From Rehmannia glutinosa (lineage: Eukaryota; Streptophyta; Magnoliopsida; Lamiales; Orobanchaceae), in NCBI GenBank assembly GCA_016081115.2, contig CM071934.1, forward strand, positions 62,357,267 to 62,421,266: a DNA stretch of 64,000 nt, given 5' to 3'. Every line of letters starts with the position of its first letter. The stretch's first letter is position 1. Under the pieces are notes generated by a model. It was given only the letters and a program-made list of their open reading frames with translations, made no database searches and was not told where the DNA came from. Below, in pieces: positions 1-9,305 of the stretch. The translations under genes and the position numbers were made by a program.

Positions 1-285
1 AACATCGAAACTGCACACGGACTCATCCTTTCCCGAATCAGTTTCTTGCTTAGCAACTCATCAACCTGCCGCTGCAATTCTTTAGTTTCCTCTGGATTAG
101 TCCTGTACGCCGGTCGGTTAAGCAGAGATGCTCCCGGAATGAAACCAATTTGATGCTCAATTCCTCGAATAGGTGGTAATCCATCCAGCATCTCGTCTGG
201 GAACACATCCTCGAATTCCTGCAACAAAGACAAGGCAGAACTAGGCAAATCGGGGTTAAGACTGTCAGTGGATAAATAAGCACCC
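1..285 (-). pseudogene. Gypsy-A reverse transcriptase, N-terminal start
   Basis: The minus strand of this stretch encodes the linker and entry to reverse transcriptase, in a frame with no ATG of its own. It contains SLLQEFEDVFPDE, GLPPIRGIEHQIGFIPGA, NRPAYRTNPEETKELQRQV and RERMSPCAV. This is the well-known block just before the RT fingers in plant Ty3/gypsy elements. The catalytic YxDD lies beyond the left edge. It is continuous with the protease region at 548-1516 through a charged linker at about 286-547. Confidence 0.88.
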
Positions 286-547
286 TTGTAAACCAAGAGT
301 ATCATCGAGCAACCACTCATGATGGCTTTCCTAAGGTCACTCATTTTTGCCATCAAATTTATTTTTCCCTTGTTTCTTACCTCATGGTCGTTTTTCATCC
401 CTTATTGTTTTTTGGCCCTCTCATTGATATTGCTCTCCTTTTTCCCAGCTATCTCTCGAATCTCACTTCTACCCTTAGCCGAACTCTCACTCTTATTTTC
501 TCTCAAGCTCTCCTTTTTCTCGGCTTTATTTTGATTTTTTATGCTCA

Positions 548-1516
548 CTAGCCGAACTCTCTTTTTCTTGCCTCTCCAACTCTCGATTTTACTTGATCCT
601 CATAAATTTCTTTTAGAGTTAAGGGAACAAGTACAAAACGTTTTTGATTATGAACAAGAGTATACTGGTTTGTGTAACCGTCATGTTGTACCCTCCTATC
701 AAACTGCCACGGCCTACCCAACAGGATGTGCCCCGCCTGCATCGGCACAACATCGCACAACACCTCATCCTTATATCCCCCTATTTGAAATGCTACTTTC
801 GCTTGCCTACTTATCCGCATCTCTCCAGAGTCGCTCAACCACTGCAACTTATAAGGTTGTGGGTGTTTTATTTTCGGAATTCCCAATCTCTCCACCATCT
901 TTTTACTCACTACATTGGTGCAACTCCCACCATCTATAATGACACTACACACCTTTCCATTGACAAAACACCTTGTATGAAAGATGTTTTCTCGCTGGAC
1001 TCCCTCATCTGACTTAGGATGAATACTCATCGCCCTCTGGGATACTAAGGATAACGCCTCCCTCTTTGTTGCCTCTAACACCTCCGGAATATCCTCCAAC
1101 TCTGGCATATCACTATAATCCTGCTCTCCCTCACTTTCCAACTCCATTTCCCCATTTTCACGCAACACCAACACCCTCTTATTTGGACATTGACTAGCTA
1201 TATGCCCAAGCCCATGATATTTAAAACATTTAATATCCCTCGTTCGAGCAGTAGAGGGTTCGAATTTACATGCGGGTTTAGGCTTGGCCGCATTCCCCCT
1301 TTGGTCTGCTACCTTCGAATTCTGCTCCTCCATTTTGTTGGTGTTTGACTTCCATGCATTGGAGTTAGAACTCGGTGCTTGTCGGTTGAAATCTCTCCTC
1401 TTGAGCTGCTGCTCAACTTTCACCACCATGTGCACCATCTCCTCGAGATCGACACAGTGATGTAGGTCGACGGCATCCGCTATAGGAGTATTCAAACCCA
1501 CAATAAACCTGGCCAT
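548..1516 (-). pseudogene. Gypsy-A gag C-terminus and aspartic protease
   Basis: This is a 322-residue minus-strand frame. Its first part finishes the gag capsid (MARFIVGLNTPIADAV, then a helical VDLEEMVHMVVKVEQQL segment). Near residues 97-111 it has a CCHC knuckle with one change: the second cysteine is tyrosine (CFKYHGLGHIASQC). An acidic stretch follows. The protease starts near QRENIFHTRC, with the active site in VIIDGGSCTNVVSKKMVERL. The DGGS form is usual for this plant gypsy branch. The frame ends in a Lys/Glu/Arg-rich tail. The knuckle change probably weakens RNA packaging (inference). The upstream capsid frame is separated by a stop at about 1530. Confidence 0.85.
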
Positions 1517-1534
1517 AGTAACCTCCTGATCCTC

Positions 1535-1885
1535 CTAAATATTGGCCCTTGCCATCAGCATCTCCATCTCCTTGTGATAATCCTCTACACTCTTCGACCC
1601 CTGAGTCAACCTCTGCAACCTTTGATAGACGCCCCTATAATAGTGATTTGGAACAAAACGATGTCGCATCAAACTCCTCATCTCCTCCCATGTGGAAATG
1701 GGCCGCTCGCCGCTTCTCCTCCTTGAGACCATTAATTGATCCCACCAAATACTTGCGTAATTCGAAAATTCCGTTGATGCCAATTTCACATTTTTCAACT
1801 CAGAATAATTTTGGCAATCAAACACATTCTCAATCTTCCTCTCCCAATCCAAATATGCATCCGGATCACACTTTCCCTGGAACAA
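1535..1885 (-). pseudogene. Gypsy-A gag capsid domain
   Basis: This frame encodes the retrotransposon gag core. It begins FQGKCDPDAYLDWERKIENV and goes on through LASTEFSNYASIWWDQL and MRHRFVPNHYYRGVYQRLQR to the helix ending EMLMARANI. The capsid forms the virus-like particle that packages element RNA. A stop after ARANI separates it from 548-1516. In the sister copy Gypsy-C the same junction reads through (ARANIEEDQEV), so the stop here is a later mutation. Confidence 0.85.
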
Positions 1886-1891
1886 GGGGAT

Positions 1892-2191
1892 TTACATTTT
1901 GATGTTACTCAAATTGCCATCCTCACGTCCCTTATAACCCCTATTTTCGCGCCGACCTCTACCCAGATTGTAATTTTGCTCCCTTTCGGAATCAAAATCA
2001 TCAATCTCATCTGCCCACTCCTCTAACTCGAATCTCCTTAGCCTCCACACCCTAGTAGCAGGCTCCTCAATTTGCGGCGCCTCTCTGGGATCCCTGTATG
2101 TCTCAAACATTATTTTCTTTACCATGTTTGCTATCACCTCCATATCCTGCTTGTTACCCAAATCTGCTGTGTGTCGGTTTTCTTCGTTCAT
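1892..2191 (-). pseudogene. Gypsy-A gag N-terminus
   Basis: This 99-residue frame starts MNEENRHTADLGNKQDMEVI. It runs through an acidic segment (EEWADEIDDFDSEREQNYNL) and an Arg/Gly-rich stretch to end at SNIKM, the residues that directly precede the capsid core. The ATG at 2191 lies about 355 bp downstream of the primer site, as expected for gag. Gypsy-C has the same segment at about 47050-47330 with its own lesions. Confidence 0.75.
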
Positions 2192-2546
2192 GTTTAAATC
2201 ACTTTCTCATGTGTATACGCTCGTGTATCACTCAACTCACAATCTCCAAGTACCCGCACTTGTCACGATTATAAACCAATCAGACAGTCGCTGGTACGCC
2301 TCAACACACTAAGAAAAATACCAAGCCAACAACGGATCGTAATAAGAAGAAATTGAAGACTAGGGTTTATAATTCCAAATTTTCTAGAATTTTCGATTTT
2401 TTTTTGCACACGGTTTACGATTCTTTACCCACTGATTTTCTGTACAATTCGATTTGTTTTTGTACCCTTTAAGAACTAGGGTTAATGAGAAAATCTAGAA
2501 AATAACAAAAATTAAAGAACAAGGATAGACTTAACCTTGCTAGATG

Positions 2547-2559
2547 GCTCTGATTACCA
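2547..2559 (-). other. Primer binding site of Gypsy-A (tRNA-iMet type, damaged)
   Basis: The minus strand reads TGGTAATCAGAGC. This is the standard TGGTATCAGAGC primer site with one inserted A. It sits two bases inside the LTR end, the normal spacing. Confidence 0.85.
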
Positions 2560-2561
2560 AC

Positions 2562-3632
2562 TAATGTGAACCGCAACAACGACTGTGCATACGACCCAAC
2601 AACAAGATGTTGTTAACCAAAGCTCTTCACTAGTTTGGTTAATTTGGTGGAAACCTCGACCCGTTGCTTAGCAAAGCAAGAATCTCGGTATGCAAAGACG
2701 CCACAAGCAATTATAGATTATTGCCTGATAAGTCGATAATTGCCACAAGAACATAAATCTTGAAGCACTTGGAGAAACACTCAATTTAGAGAATAAAAAA
2801 ATAATTATATTGATAACTGAATGAAAAACAATAAGTGTAAAGGGTTCAAACCCTAACTTACCAAGAAGACAACTTAAAACTGAAAAGAAAATAAAAAGAG
2901 AAAAATTCAAAAATCCAGAACAAAGCACGGCCGTGCCTGAGAATACGGCCAGGCCGTGTTTCGCAAGTCACCCGGATTCCAGCCCAAACACGGCTGTGCC
3001 AGGAAGCACGGCCAGGCCGTGTTCGCGAAGAAATTTCCAAACATGGTCGTGTACCAAAGCACGGCCAAGCCGTGTTTCCCACGAATCCTCTGCCATGAAT
3101 CCCAAAACGGTCGTACCAAGAAGCACGACCAGGCCGTGTTCGTGACGGCAGGCCCGAACACGGCCGTGTAATTAAGCACAGCCAGGCCGTGCTTTCCACG
3201 GCGTCCGCCCCTTCGACTTTCTCAGCCATTTTGTCCTTGGCTCATCCTAAACTCGATATAACAACTCGAGACACAGCCTTAAAAGTTTATTTGTCCTCCA
3301 AAACATTAACATGACTCAAAATAAAAATCAAACTATGACTAACTACGATAAAAGAATACAACACCATCGAGTACTTGATTATCTTCAAGATGCAAAGTGG
3401 CTTGTATCCTTGGCATCCTTTGCTTGCTTAGTCTGAGGTGGGCTCTGGAACGTTGACGACGTTAATCAACTGGACCACCTGATCATCTTCCTCTTTCGGC
3501 AATATACTCTCGGCCTCGTTCTGAATGACATGAATCAGCCCATTGAGTGCATCTTTGAACTTCCTTGCTCGTGCCCTCGTCACTGGACCTACTGGTACTA
3601 TTATCATGTCTTTCGTCCATGGATTATCATCA
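2562..3632 (-). repeat. 5' LTR of Gypsy-A
   Basis: The LTR starts at the base next to the primer site (TAATGTGAACCGC, with TG mutated to TA) and ends with GGATTATCATCA, matching the CATCA end of the Gypsy-C LTR. The first about 200 bp align well with 47725-47930. The middle has diverged and carries the palindromic array at 2922-3205. Its length is about 1.07 kb. Confidence 0.82.
2922..3205. repeat. Five-unit GC-rich palindromic tandem array inside the LTR
   Basis: Units start near 2922, 2985, 3039, 3104 and 3156, about 52-65 bp apart. Each pairs a palindrome of the ACACGGCCGTGT type with a near-palindrome ACGGCCAGGCCGT. The Gypsy-C LTRs each hold only one degenerate unit (about 48106-48152 and 44811-44852). 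The reading frames across it are a by-product of the repeat. Confidence 0.85.
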
Positions 3633-3839
3633 TGAAAATATTTTCACTAAATTGCAAGTGTACAATGTAGCTAGCAGATAGCAGCAAGCAAGGTCGTATT
3701 CTTCTCAGGGATTGGATACGAAACACGTAGAGTACAAAAAATATAGTATTCAATTTTATTGAAGCGGTCGAAAATCAGAAATTATTTATCTAAAATAAAC
3801 CCTAAATTAACAAATAAAATATTTACAATTGCTAAAGAC
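3633..3839. other. Short stretch without a gene, retroelement-like
   Basis: This AT-rich segment lies between the Gypsy-A LTR and a LINE fragment. It has a motif (TTGCAAGTGTACAATG, then CAGGGATTGG) that I associate with plant LTR sequences. No coding potential is seen. Confidence 0.35.
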
Positions 3840-4698
3840 CCAATCTTTCAGATGAACTTCGGGGTCTCGCACATCTTTAGGGAAGACAACTGGGTAGCGG
3901 ATATTCTTAGCAAGACATCGCACGAGGATACGTGGTGGGGGACGCCCCCAGCGGGTATTATCCCATCCCTCACGCAGTGTATGTCCCAAGGGGTGTGAGT
4001 AAGGTTTAGAAGGGGGGGTTGAATAAACCTTACCAACTTTTCGAATTTAGTCCTTTTAAAATATTACAGAGTTAAATAAACAGTTGTGTCCTTGATGGAC
4101 AACTAAGTTAGTTAACCAGCAGAGTTAGCCACTCAAGATTTCGATTGAAATTTTGTTGATAGAATAACTCAGCTGTTTAGTCTAAACCTTAACTTGGCTG
4201 TGATGAGATTTTTAGCGGAAGATTTAACACCCTTGAATTTGAGTTAAGATTGTTTTAACACTTGGTTTTAGCACTTTGTTAATTATCAGTTGGATAGCAA
4301 ATTATCAGCAGATATTAAATGATGTGCAGAAAGTAAATACTGAAATGTAAATGACACAATAAATTTTATAGAGGTTCGAAGATGGGCTAATTCTTCTACT
4401 CCTCTCTTCTCCAGCTCCTGGAGGAATCCACTAAGTATTGATCAGAGTACAAAATGGACGCCTTTTTCTATTATGGGGGGTACTCTTTTTCCTGCCAAGG
4501 ATTTTCCCCACAAGGGTGAGTTTTACCTTGGGAGGTTTTAACGAGGCCCCAACCATTCAGTCATTTGGTTGGCTTGTGACCATTTCAATTTTGTTTCGTT
4601 CTTATTTTCAGACTTACTTCTTTGGCTACCTGATCAGCCTGTGATCAGGATGACTCTCTTTTTTCATTTTTTATATATATTCCAATTCATTTAAAAAA
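3840..4698 (+). mobile_element. 5'-truncated LINE tail (RNase H end and 3' UTR), interrupted
   Basis: On the plus strand 3848-3981 encodes the end of a LINE RNase H domain: MNFGVSHIFREDNWVADILS followed by WWGTPPAGIIPSL. It matches the C-termini of the three minus-strand LINEs here. The LINE 3' UTR resumes at about 4455 (GGGGGGTACTCTTTTTCC, then CAAGGGTGAGTTTTACCTTG) and ends in a short A run at 4693-4698. Between them lies a piece of copia LTR (3982-4454). The upstream LINE sequence is missing, consistent with ordinary 5' truncation. Confidence 0.82.
3982..4454 (-). repeat. Truncated copia LTR fragment inside the LINE tail
   Basis: The segment starts TGTCCCAAGGGGTGTGAGTAAG and follows the first 470 or so bases of the copia LTR at 6140 and 25266, including the TTTATAGAGGTTCGAAGATG and GGAGGAATCCACTAAGTA blocks. 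It breaks off where the sister LTRs continue. No second LTR or internal part is present here. Confidence 0.85.
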
Positions 4699-4827
4699 TT
4701 GGGGAGAGTATACGTTGTAGAAGGCGGTCAACAATTACAAAAATTGGATACGACTATGGGATTTCCCCTCTCATATTACGCCAGAGGAGTTCTAGGTAAT
4801 ATATCTTGTCTTATGTTATATGTCTAC

Positions 4828-5124
4828 GGAGGGGCGGAACCAAGATTCGGCAGTGAGGGGGGCAAAAAATAGAAGATCGAATATTTATTTTTTATATAAT
4901 AAAATTCAAAATATATTATATATTTGCATTAAATACAATGTCAATACTCATCATTAAATATCCCAAAATACATAAATTACAATCCAAAATTGATATAAAT
5001 TTTCTTTCTTAAAAAAATGAGAGGGGCCAAATGAAAATTATACTAAATTTTACATATAAAAAAATATTTGGGGGGGGGGCAGGGCCCCCCGTCCCTAATA
5101 TGTAGGTCCGTCAGTCCGTCACTG
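4828..5124. mobile_element. Small non-autonomous hAT-like element
   Basis: The left end is GGAGGGGCGGAACC; the right end, reverse complemented, is CAGTGACGGAC. These are degenerate forms of the CAGTGGCGGA-type hAT terminus. The flanks carry a near-perfect 8-bp duplication (ATGTCTAC at 4820-4827, GTGTCTAC at 5124-5131). The interior is AT-rich with a G run and C run near the right end. There is no coding sequence. Confidence 0.55.
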
Positions 5125-6031
5125 TGTCTACATGTTTAATTTTATGTGTGTTAGGGTATGTCTATTGTGTGTGCTTATGTATATACTACTATACTAGAAC
5201 ACCATATGTGGGTTACGCCAGATTTTGCATCCATAATAAGGAACCATAGTTGACATTCATATGAATTAGTAACATCTCTATTATGAATCATTAATTTATT
5301 TAGGATTAAAGAAATTCGAATCTATGTGAGTCTTCAGAAAAAAATAGATTGTTTGGATTATTTTTACCTTTTAGATTTTTTTTTTTACTTTTTGATTATA
5401 TATGGCAAAATATAGAAAAAAATGATTAATCACGAATAAATGTGAAGTTGTCACGTGTAATTGGAAAAATGAGGAGTTGCCACATATCATGGAATATTGA
5501 TGTGTCCTTACAGTTTTTTCTTTTAGCATATAAGATTGATGTATTTATTAACATGTATGTGTGAGCATGCTACTTAAATCTAAAGGGTATAAATCTAAAA
5601 TATATTTAAAAAAACAAGGATCATGAGGATAATTATCCCCTACATTTAGCCTAATTATTAAAAAATTAATTATTTTTTAAAGTTACTAATACCTAATATA
5701 TTTTTTTGTATCTTTTTTTCCAAATGATCCCTCAGTACGTGTAAACAATAAATAAATGTCAATGAGTGTTTTTTTTTTTGAAAAAATGTCAATGAGTGTT
5801 TTTAAGTTATAATGATAAATGAGTTTTTTATAATTAGGTTAAATCTCCAGGGAAGTATTCGTAATTGTCATTTTAAAAATATTTGAACACTATAATATCT
5901 ATTAAAATATTTCCAATTCTTTTTTAAAACTTATAAAATAAATATTCAGATGTTATAACCTTTCCAAGAAAATTAAGATAGATGTTTAAAAAATTATTTT
6001 ATTTTGACCATATTATTTGTAGCATTATCGT
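5125..6031. other. AT-rich intergenic stretch, no gene seen
   Basis: Long A and T runs, and a direct repeat of ATGTCAATGAGTGTTTTT near 5757 and 5786. I see no protein, RNA gene or element terminus here. Confidence 0.6.
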
Positions 6032-6139
6032 CAGGGTCGGTCCTGACTTTTAAGGCGCCCTTGGCGATAAAAAAGAAAAGAGCCCCTATAAAAAAATACA
6101 ATAAGAAAAACTTTCTAGAATATTTAACAAGTGCAACAC

Positions 6140-7663
6140 TATAGGTCCCAAGGGGTGTGAGTAAGGTTTAGAGGGGGGGTTAAATAAAACCTTACTAATT
6201 TTTCGATTTTAGTCCTTTTGAAATTATAACAGAGTTAACTCAAACTGTTGTGTCCTTGAGGGACATCTAAGTTGGTTATTCAGCTAAGTTAGCCACTCAA
6301 CAGACTCAATAGAGCTGTTGATAGAATAACTCAATTTGTTTAACCTAAACTTAACTTTGGTTTGGTTTTATCGTGGAAGACTTAACACCCTTGATTTGTT
6401 TTAAGCTTGTTTTAACACTTGATTTTTATCACTTGGTTATTAATCAGTTGGATAGCAAGTATGATTCTAACAGCAGATATAATGTAAGTATGCAAGAAAG
6501 TAAATATGCTGAAAGTAAATGACACAAATATTTTTATAGAAGTTCGAAGATGGGGTAATTCTTCTAATCCTCTCTTCTCCAACTCCTGGAGGAATCCACT
6601 AAGTAACAAATCAGTTTACAAAGTGGTGAACGACCGAGACAGATCTTGATCACACACGGTGGCTTCTCTTGCGACTCGAGCTTCTTCACATGGCAATTGT
6701 CTTGCTACTTCAGCTCACTTCTCAAGTTCTTGGATTTGATCACGTAGCCCTCCAACAAACTTGATACTGGTTCGACCTTGAACCTTCCTACAATCCTCCT
6801 TGGAAAGTAGACCCCTTTTAATTCTTCAAAAGTTTCCTCTTCAACAGATTTGAAGTTGTCTTTCCTTCACAGTTTGTGTTGGATCGATTTTCTTCGAGTT
6901 TCAGGCTTGAGGATTTGTTTCAATGTACTTGAGAATATTGCAGGTTAATTGCTTGAATAATGCTTGCTTGTTCGTGGTTTAGGTCACCTTTTCTCAATAA
7001 ATTCCTCAGCCTTTTATAGTGCACTTTTGAAATTTTCCCCTTTGAAGAGATAGGCTAATTTCAAAAGTCACTTGTGTTCGTTGGCTTGTCTTGTCTGCAG
7101 TCCTTGATGTTGACATTTCCTCGTATTAAATATCTTGCAGCATTGCAGATTTTCTGACACACGGTGCAGTGCTTCCCATTGGTTTATTCCTTTTGCACAA
7201 AACTGGGACTAACACTTTACACCTGACAGCTTTGACATGTTACTATTCTGAGTAACATTCTTGACTTTAAATCAATGGATCTAAGTCAGTTGTCTTGATT
7301 AGACTGATGTCTTTACCACAGGTGACTTGAGTCAGCTTCCAGTCAATGGATGACTCAACTTTCACTTCAACTTAGAGACTTGGCTTCTTGAGCTAACTTG
7401 ACTGACACTTCTTATAGTTGTTCCTCAGCTGACACACCTTCAGTCGAGTCCTTGACTTCCTTCTTGGCCATACTCAGCTGACACACAGTAGAGTCTTCAA
7501 TCCAGTCCGTAGTTGACTTCTTGTATTCCTTGGCATAGCTGACTTGACTCAGCTTTTCCAGCCCTATCTATTACAATACAAATTACAAGGAAAATGGGGT
7601 GTCAACTTCCTAGTTTAAGTTTTACATGATATCATCAAAATCTACTTAATAAATTTTCAAACA
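6140..7663 (-). repeat. 3' LTR of the copia element (intact length)
   Basis: It starts TATAGGTCCCAAGG (the sister LTR has the canonical TGTAGGTCCC) and ends AAATTTTCAAACA next to the polypurine tract. Length is 1524 bp. It aligns along its whole length with 25266-26330 joined to 42816-43257. Confidence 0.92.
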
Positions 7664-7678
7664 ATTTCCCCCTTTTTT
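7664..7678 (-). other. Polypurine tract of the copia element
   Basis: The minus strand reads AAAAAAGGGGGAAAT directly before the 3' LTR end TGTTTG. This primes plus-strand synthesis and confirms the minus orientation. Confidence 0.88.
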
Positions 7679-7863
7679 GATGATGCCAAAACTTAAATAA
7701 ATTCATCAAAACATAAACAACAAAGATACATACAGGCAATGCAGTAACAGAGAATGTATGCTTAAAATAGATCATTTTATTGATCATAGCATTCTTGTCC
7801 TTTACACAGCTATTTACATTTGGTATCAGAGCATTCTTTATCAGAGCAAAATACATATCTAAG

Positions 7864-9258
7864 CTAAGATACAAGAATACATACAGAGTGAAAAACTACA
7901 GACAAATTCACTAAGTATATTACAGAGGACTTACATGAGTGTATATACATAAAAATACATGAAGGGGTTTGCAACGACACTTTAAAGCCTTCGCTGCTTC
8001 CTTCCTCTTTCTTCTTCAGCTCTCTTGCACTCCTTGTCATCATCAGCTCTTTTTCTTTTCTTCTCTTCTTCTTCCCTTCTTTTCTTCTTTTCATAGGCCC
8101 CTTTGGAAGCATCATCCTTTTGCTTCCTCTCGAGCCATTGACGAGTTTGCTTTCATTTTTCTCTTCTTGTCTTCTCACTGCCTCAGCGTTCTTCCTTTCC
8201 ACTTCCCTGTTGGTTAGGTGATCATATCCAACCCAGTAGATCAGCCCTTTCTTGTCAGGATCTACCAATTCAACGTCCTTGGGTTTTGGTCGAGGTAGCT
8301 GACCTCTTCCACCACCACTTCTTCCTCTATCTGACTCAGCGCTTCCTCTACCTATGGGTGCGTACTGCACGGGAGTCTTCTGCTTTCCAACTGAGTGACT
8401 GTTGGAAGACTGCTGCTTTTCAGCTTGTTCGCACAAGGCTAAGCCTTTCTCCCAGTACAAATCCCAGGCTTGGGCCAGAGCCATTCCTTGGAATAGCCTT
8501 CTGATTCAAGGGTTTTGAACTCTTCGATCGATCTAGGCTCAGATCCATCATCAGGGATAACATCCTGATCCTTTCCAACTGGAAGACCACCATATTGTTC
8601 AACACTTCCTGAACGCGGGCATAATGCTTTTTAGAGAACTCCTCAAACCCTGTTTCAATAATCTTCCTTTTCTCCGACATTGGCACATCATAGTTCTTAA
8701 TTGGTAGGGTTACAGGGAGTTTGCTCAGGATGGAGGTAGTAACATGACCTTGCTGGGGGGTTTCAGCTAACATTAACGTCAAATCCTTCGAAATTTCCCC
8801 CTCAGCTGCTTTACCATTCTTCACAGCTGCGTCTTTCTTCAATTTCTCTTCTTTCAATCCCTTTAGGGACTCCTCTTCCCCCGTTTTAGCATCATCAAAG
8901 GCAAGAGGGACCCCAGGGAACATGCTTCCAAGGAGAAAGTCCAGTCTGTTAATCATGGAATCGTGCTTGGAGTCTACTGCATCAGATGCGGTTTGAATCT
9001 CCGATCGAATTTCCTTAGACTCAGCTTTCAAAATCTTTATTTCAGCCAGGAGTAGGCTAAATTTGTCATTCATTGCATTTTCGAGTCTGAGGATCTCATT
9101 CTTATAAAATATCGCAACAACTCCATATCATTTTTGTGAGATTGGGCTATTCTTTCAATGTATTCCTTCATCCGCTGCCTGATCATGGAGTTATCCGAAC
9201 TCCATATGAGCATTCTTCCATATAATGCTTTGAAGTATCGTACTTGCTCGCTTCGCAT
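7864..9258 (-). pseudogene. Copia extra ORF, C-terminal part (coiled coil and charged tail)
   Basis: This is the end of the extra coding region downstream of pol. Frame 8420-9073 starts MNDKFSLLLAEIKILKAESK, a heptad-like segment. It continues through EEESLKGLKEEKLKKDAAVK and a more globular-looking part (SEKRKIIETGFEEFSKKHYA). Frame 7864-8484 holds WDLYWEKGLALCEQAEKQQS, a Gly/Arg-rich patch, and a run of Lys/Arg/Glu (KRRKEGKKKRRKEKELMMTR). Its last 30 residues turn hydrophobic, but that may be read-through of a lost stop. Frame 9070-9258 (YIERIAQSHKNDMELLRYFI) leads in. The pieces lie in different frames, so frameshifts have accumulated. I do not recognise a function. Confidence 0.6.
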
Positions 9259-9305
9259 AGCAGTCTGTTGTTGAGACCATTCCCGAATTTACACCACGAT
9301 CCCTC

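Larger units (their letters stand above)
1..3632 (-). mobile_element. Gypsy-A: Ty3/gypsy LTR retrotransposon, 5' part only
   Basis: Read on the minus strand the order is 5' LTR (2562-3632), tRNA-Met primer site, gag, protease and the first part of reverse transcriptase, which runs off the left edge. The RT start contains PPIRGIEHQIGFIPGA and NPEETKELQRQV. The gag has the YLDWERKIENVF and WWDQL signatures and a zinc knuckle followed by CPNKR. These resemble the CRM/chromovirus branch; that lineage call is from memory of the families. The coding frame is broken at several points, so this copy looks dead. The 3' LTR and most of pol lie outside the window, so age and target duplication cannot be judged. 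Confidence 0.9.

Noticed and set aside
2858..3229. Minus-strand frames with repeated NTAWPCF/RTRPGRA words
   Set aside because: A by-product of the GC-rich tandem array in the LTR; no start context and not in the gag-pol frame.
7635..7874. Minus-strand frame with a hydrophobic, membrane-like segment at the end of the copia extra ORF, tempting as an env transmembrane anchor
   Set aside because: The frame runs through the polypurine tract into the LTR, starts after the apparent end of the charged tail, and has no conserved lead-in. Chance read-through in AT-rich sequence is more likely.
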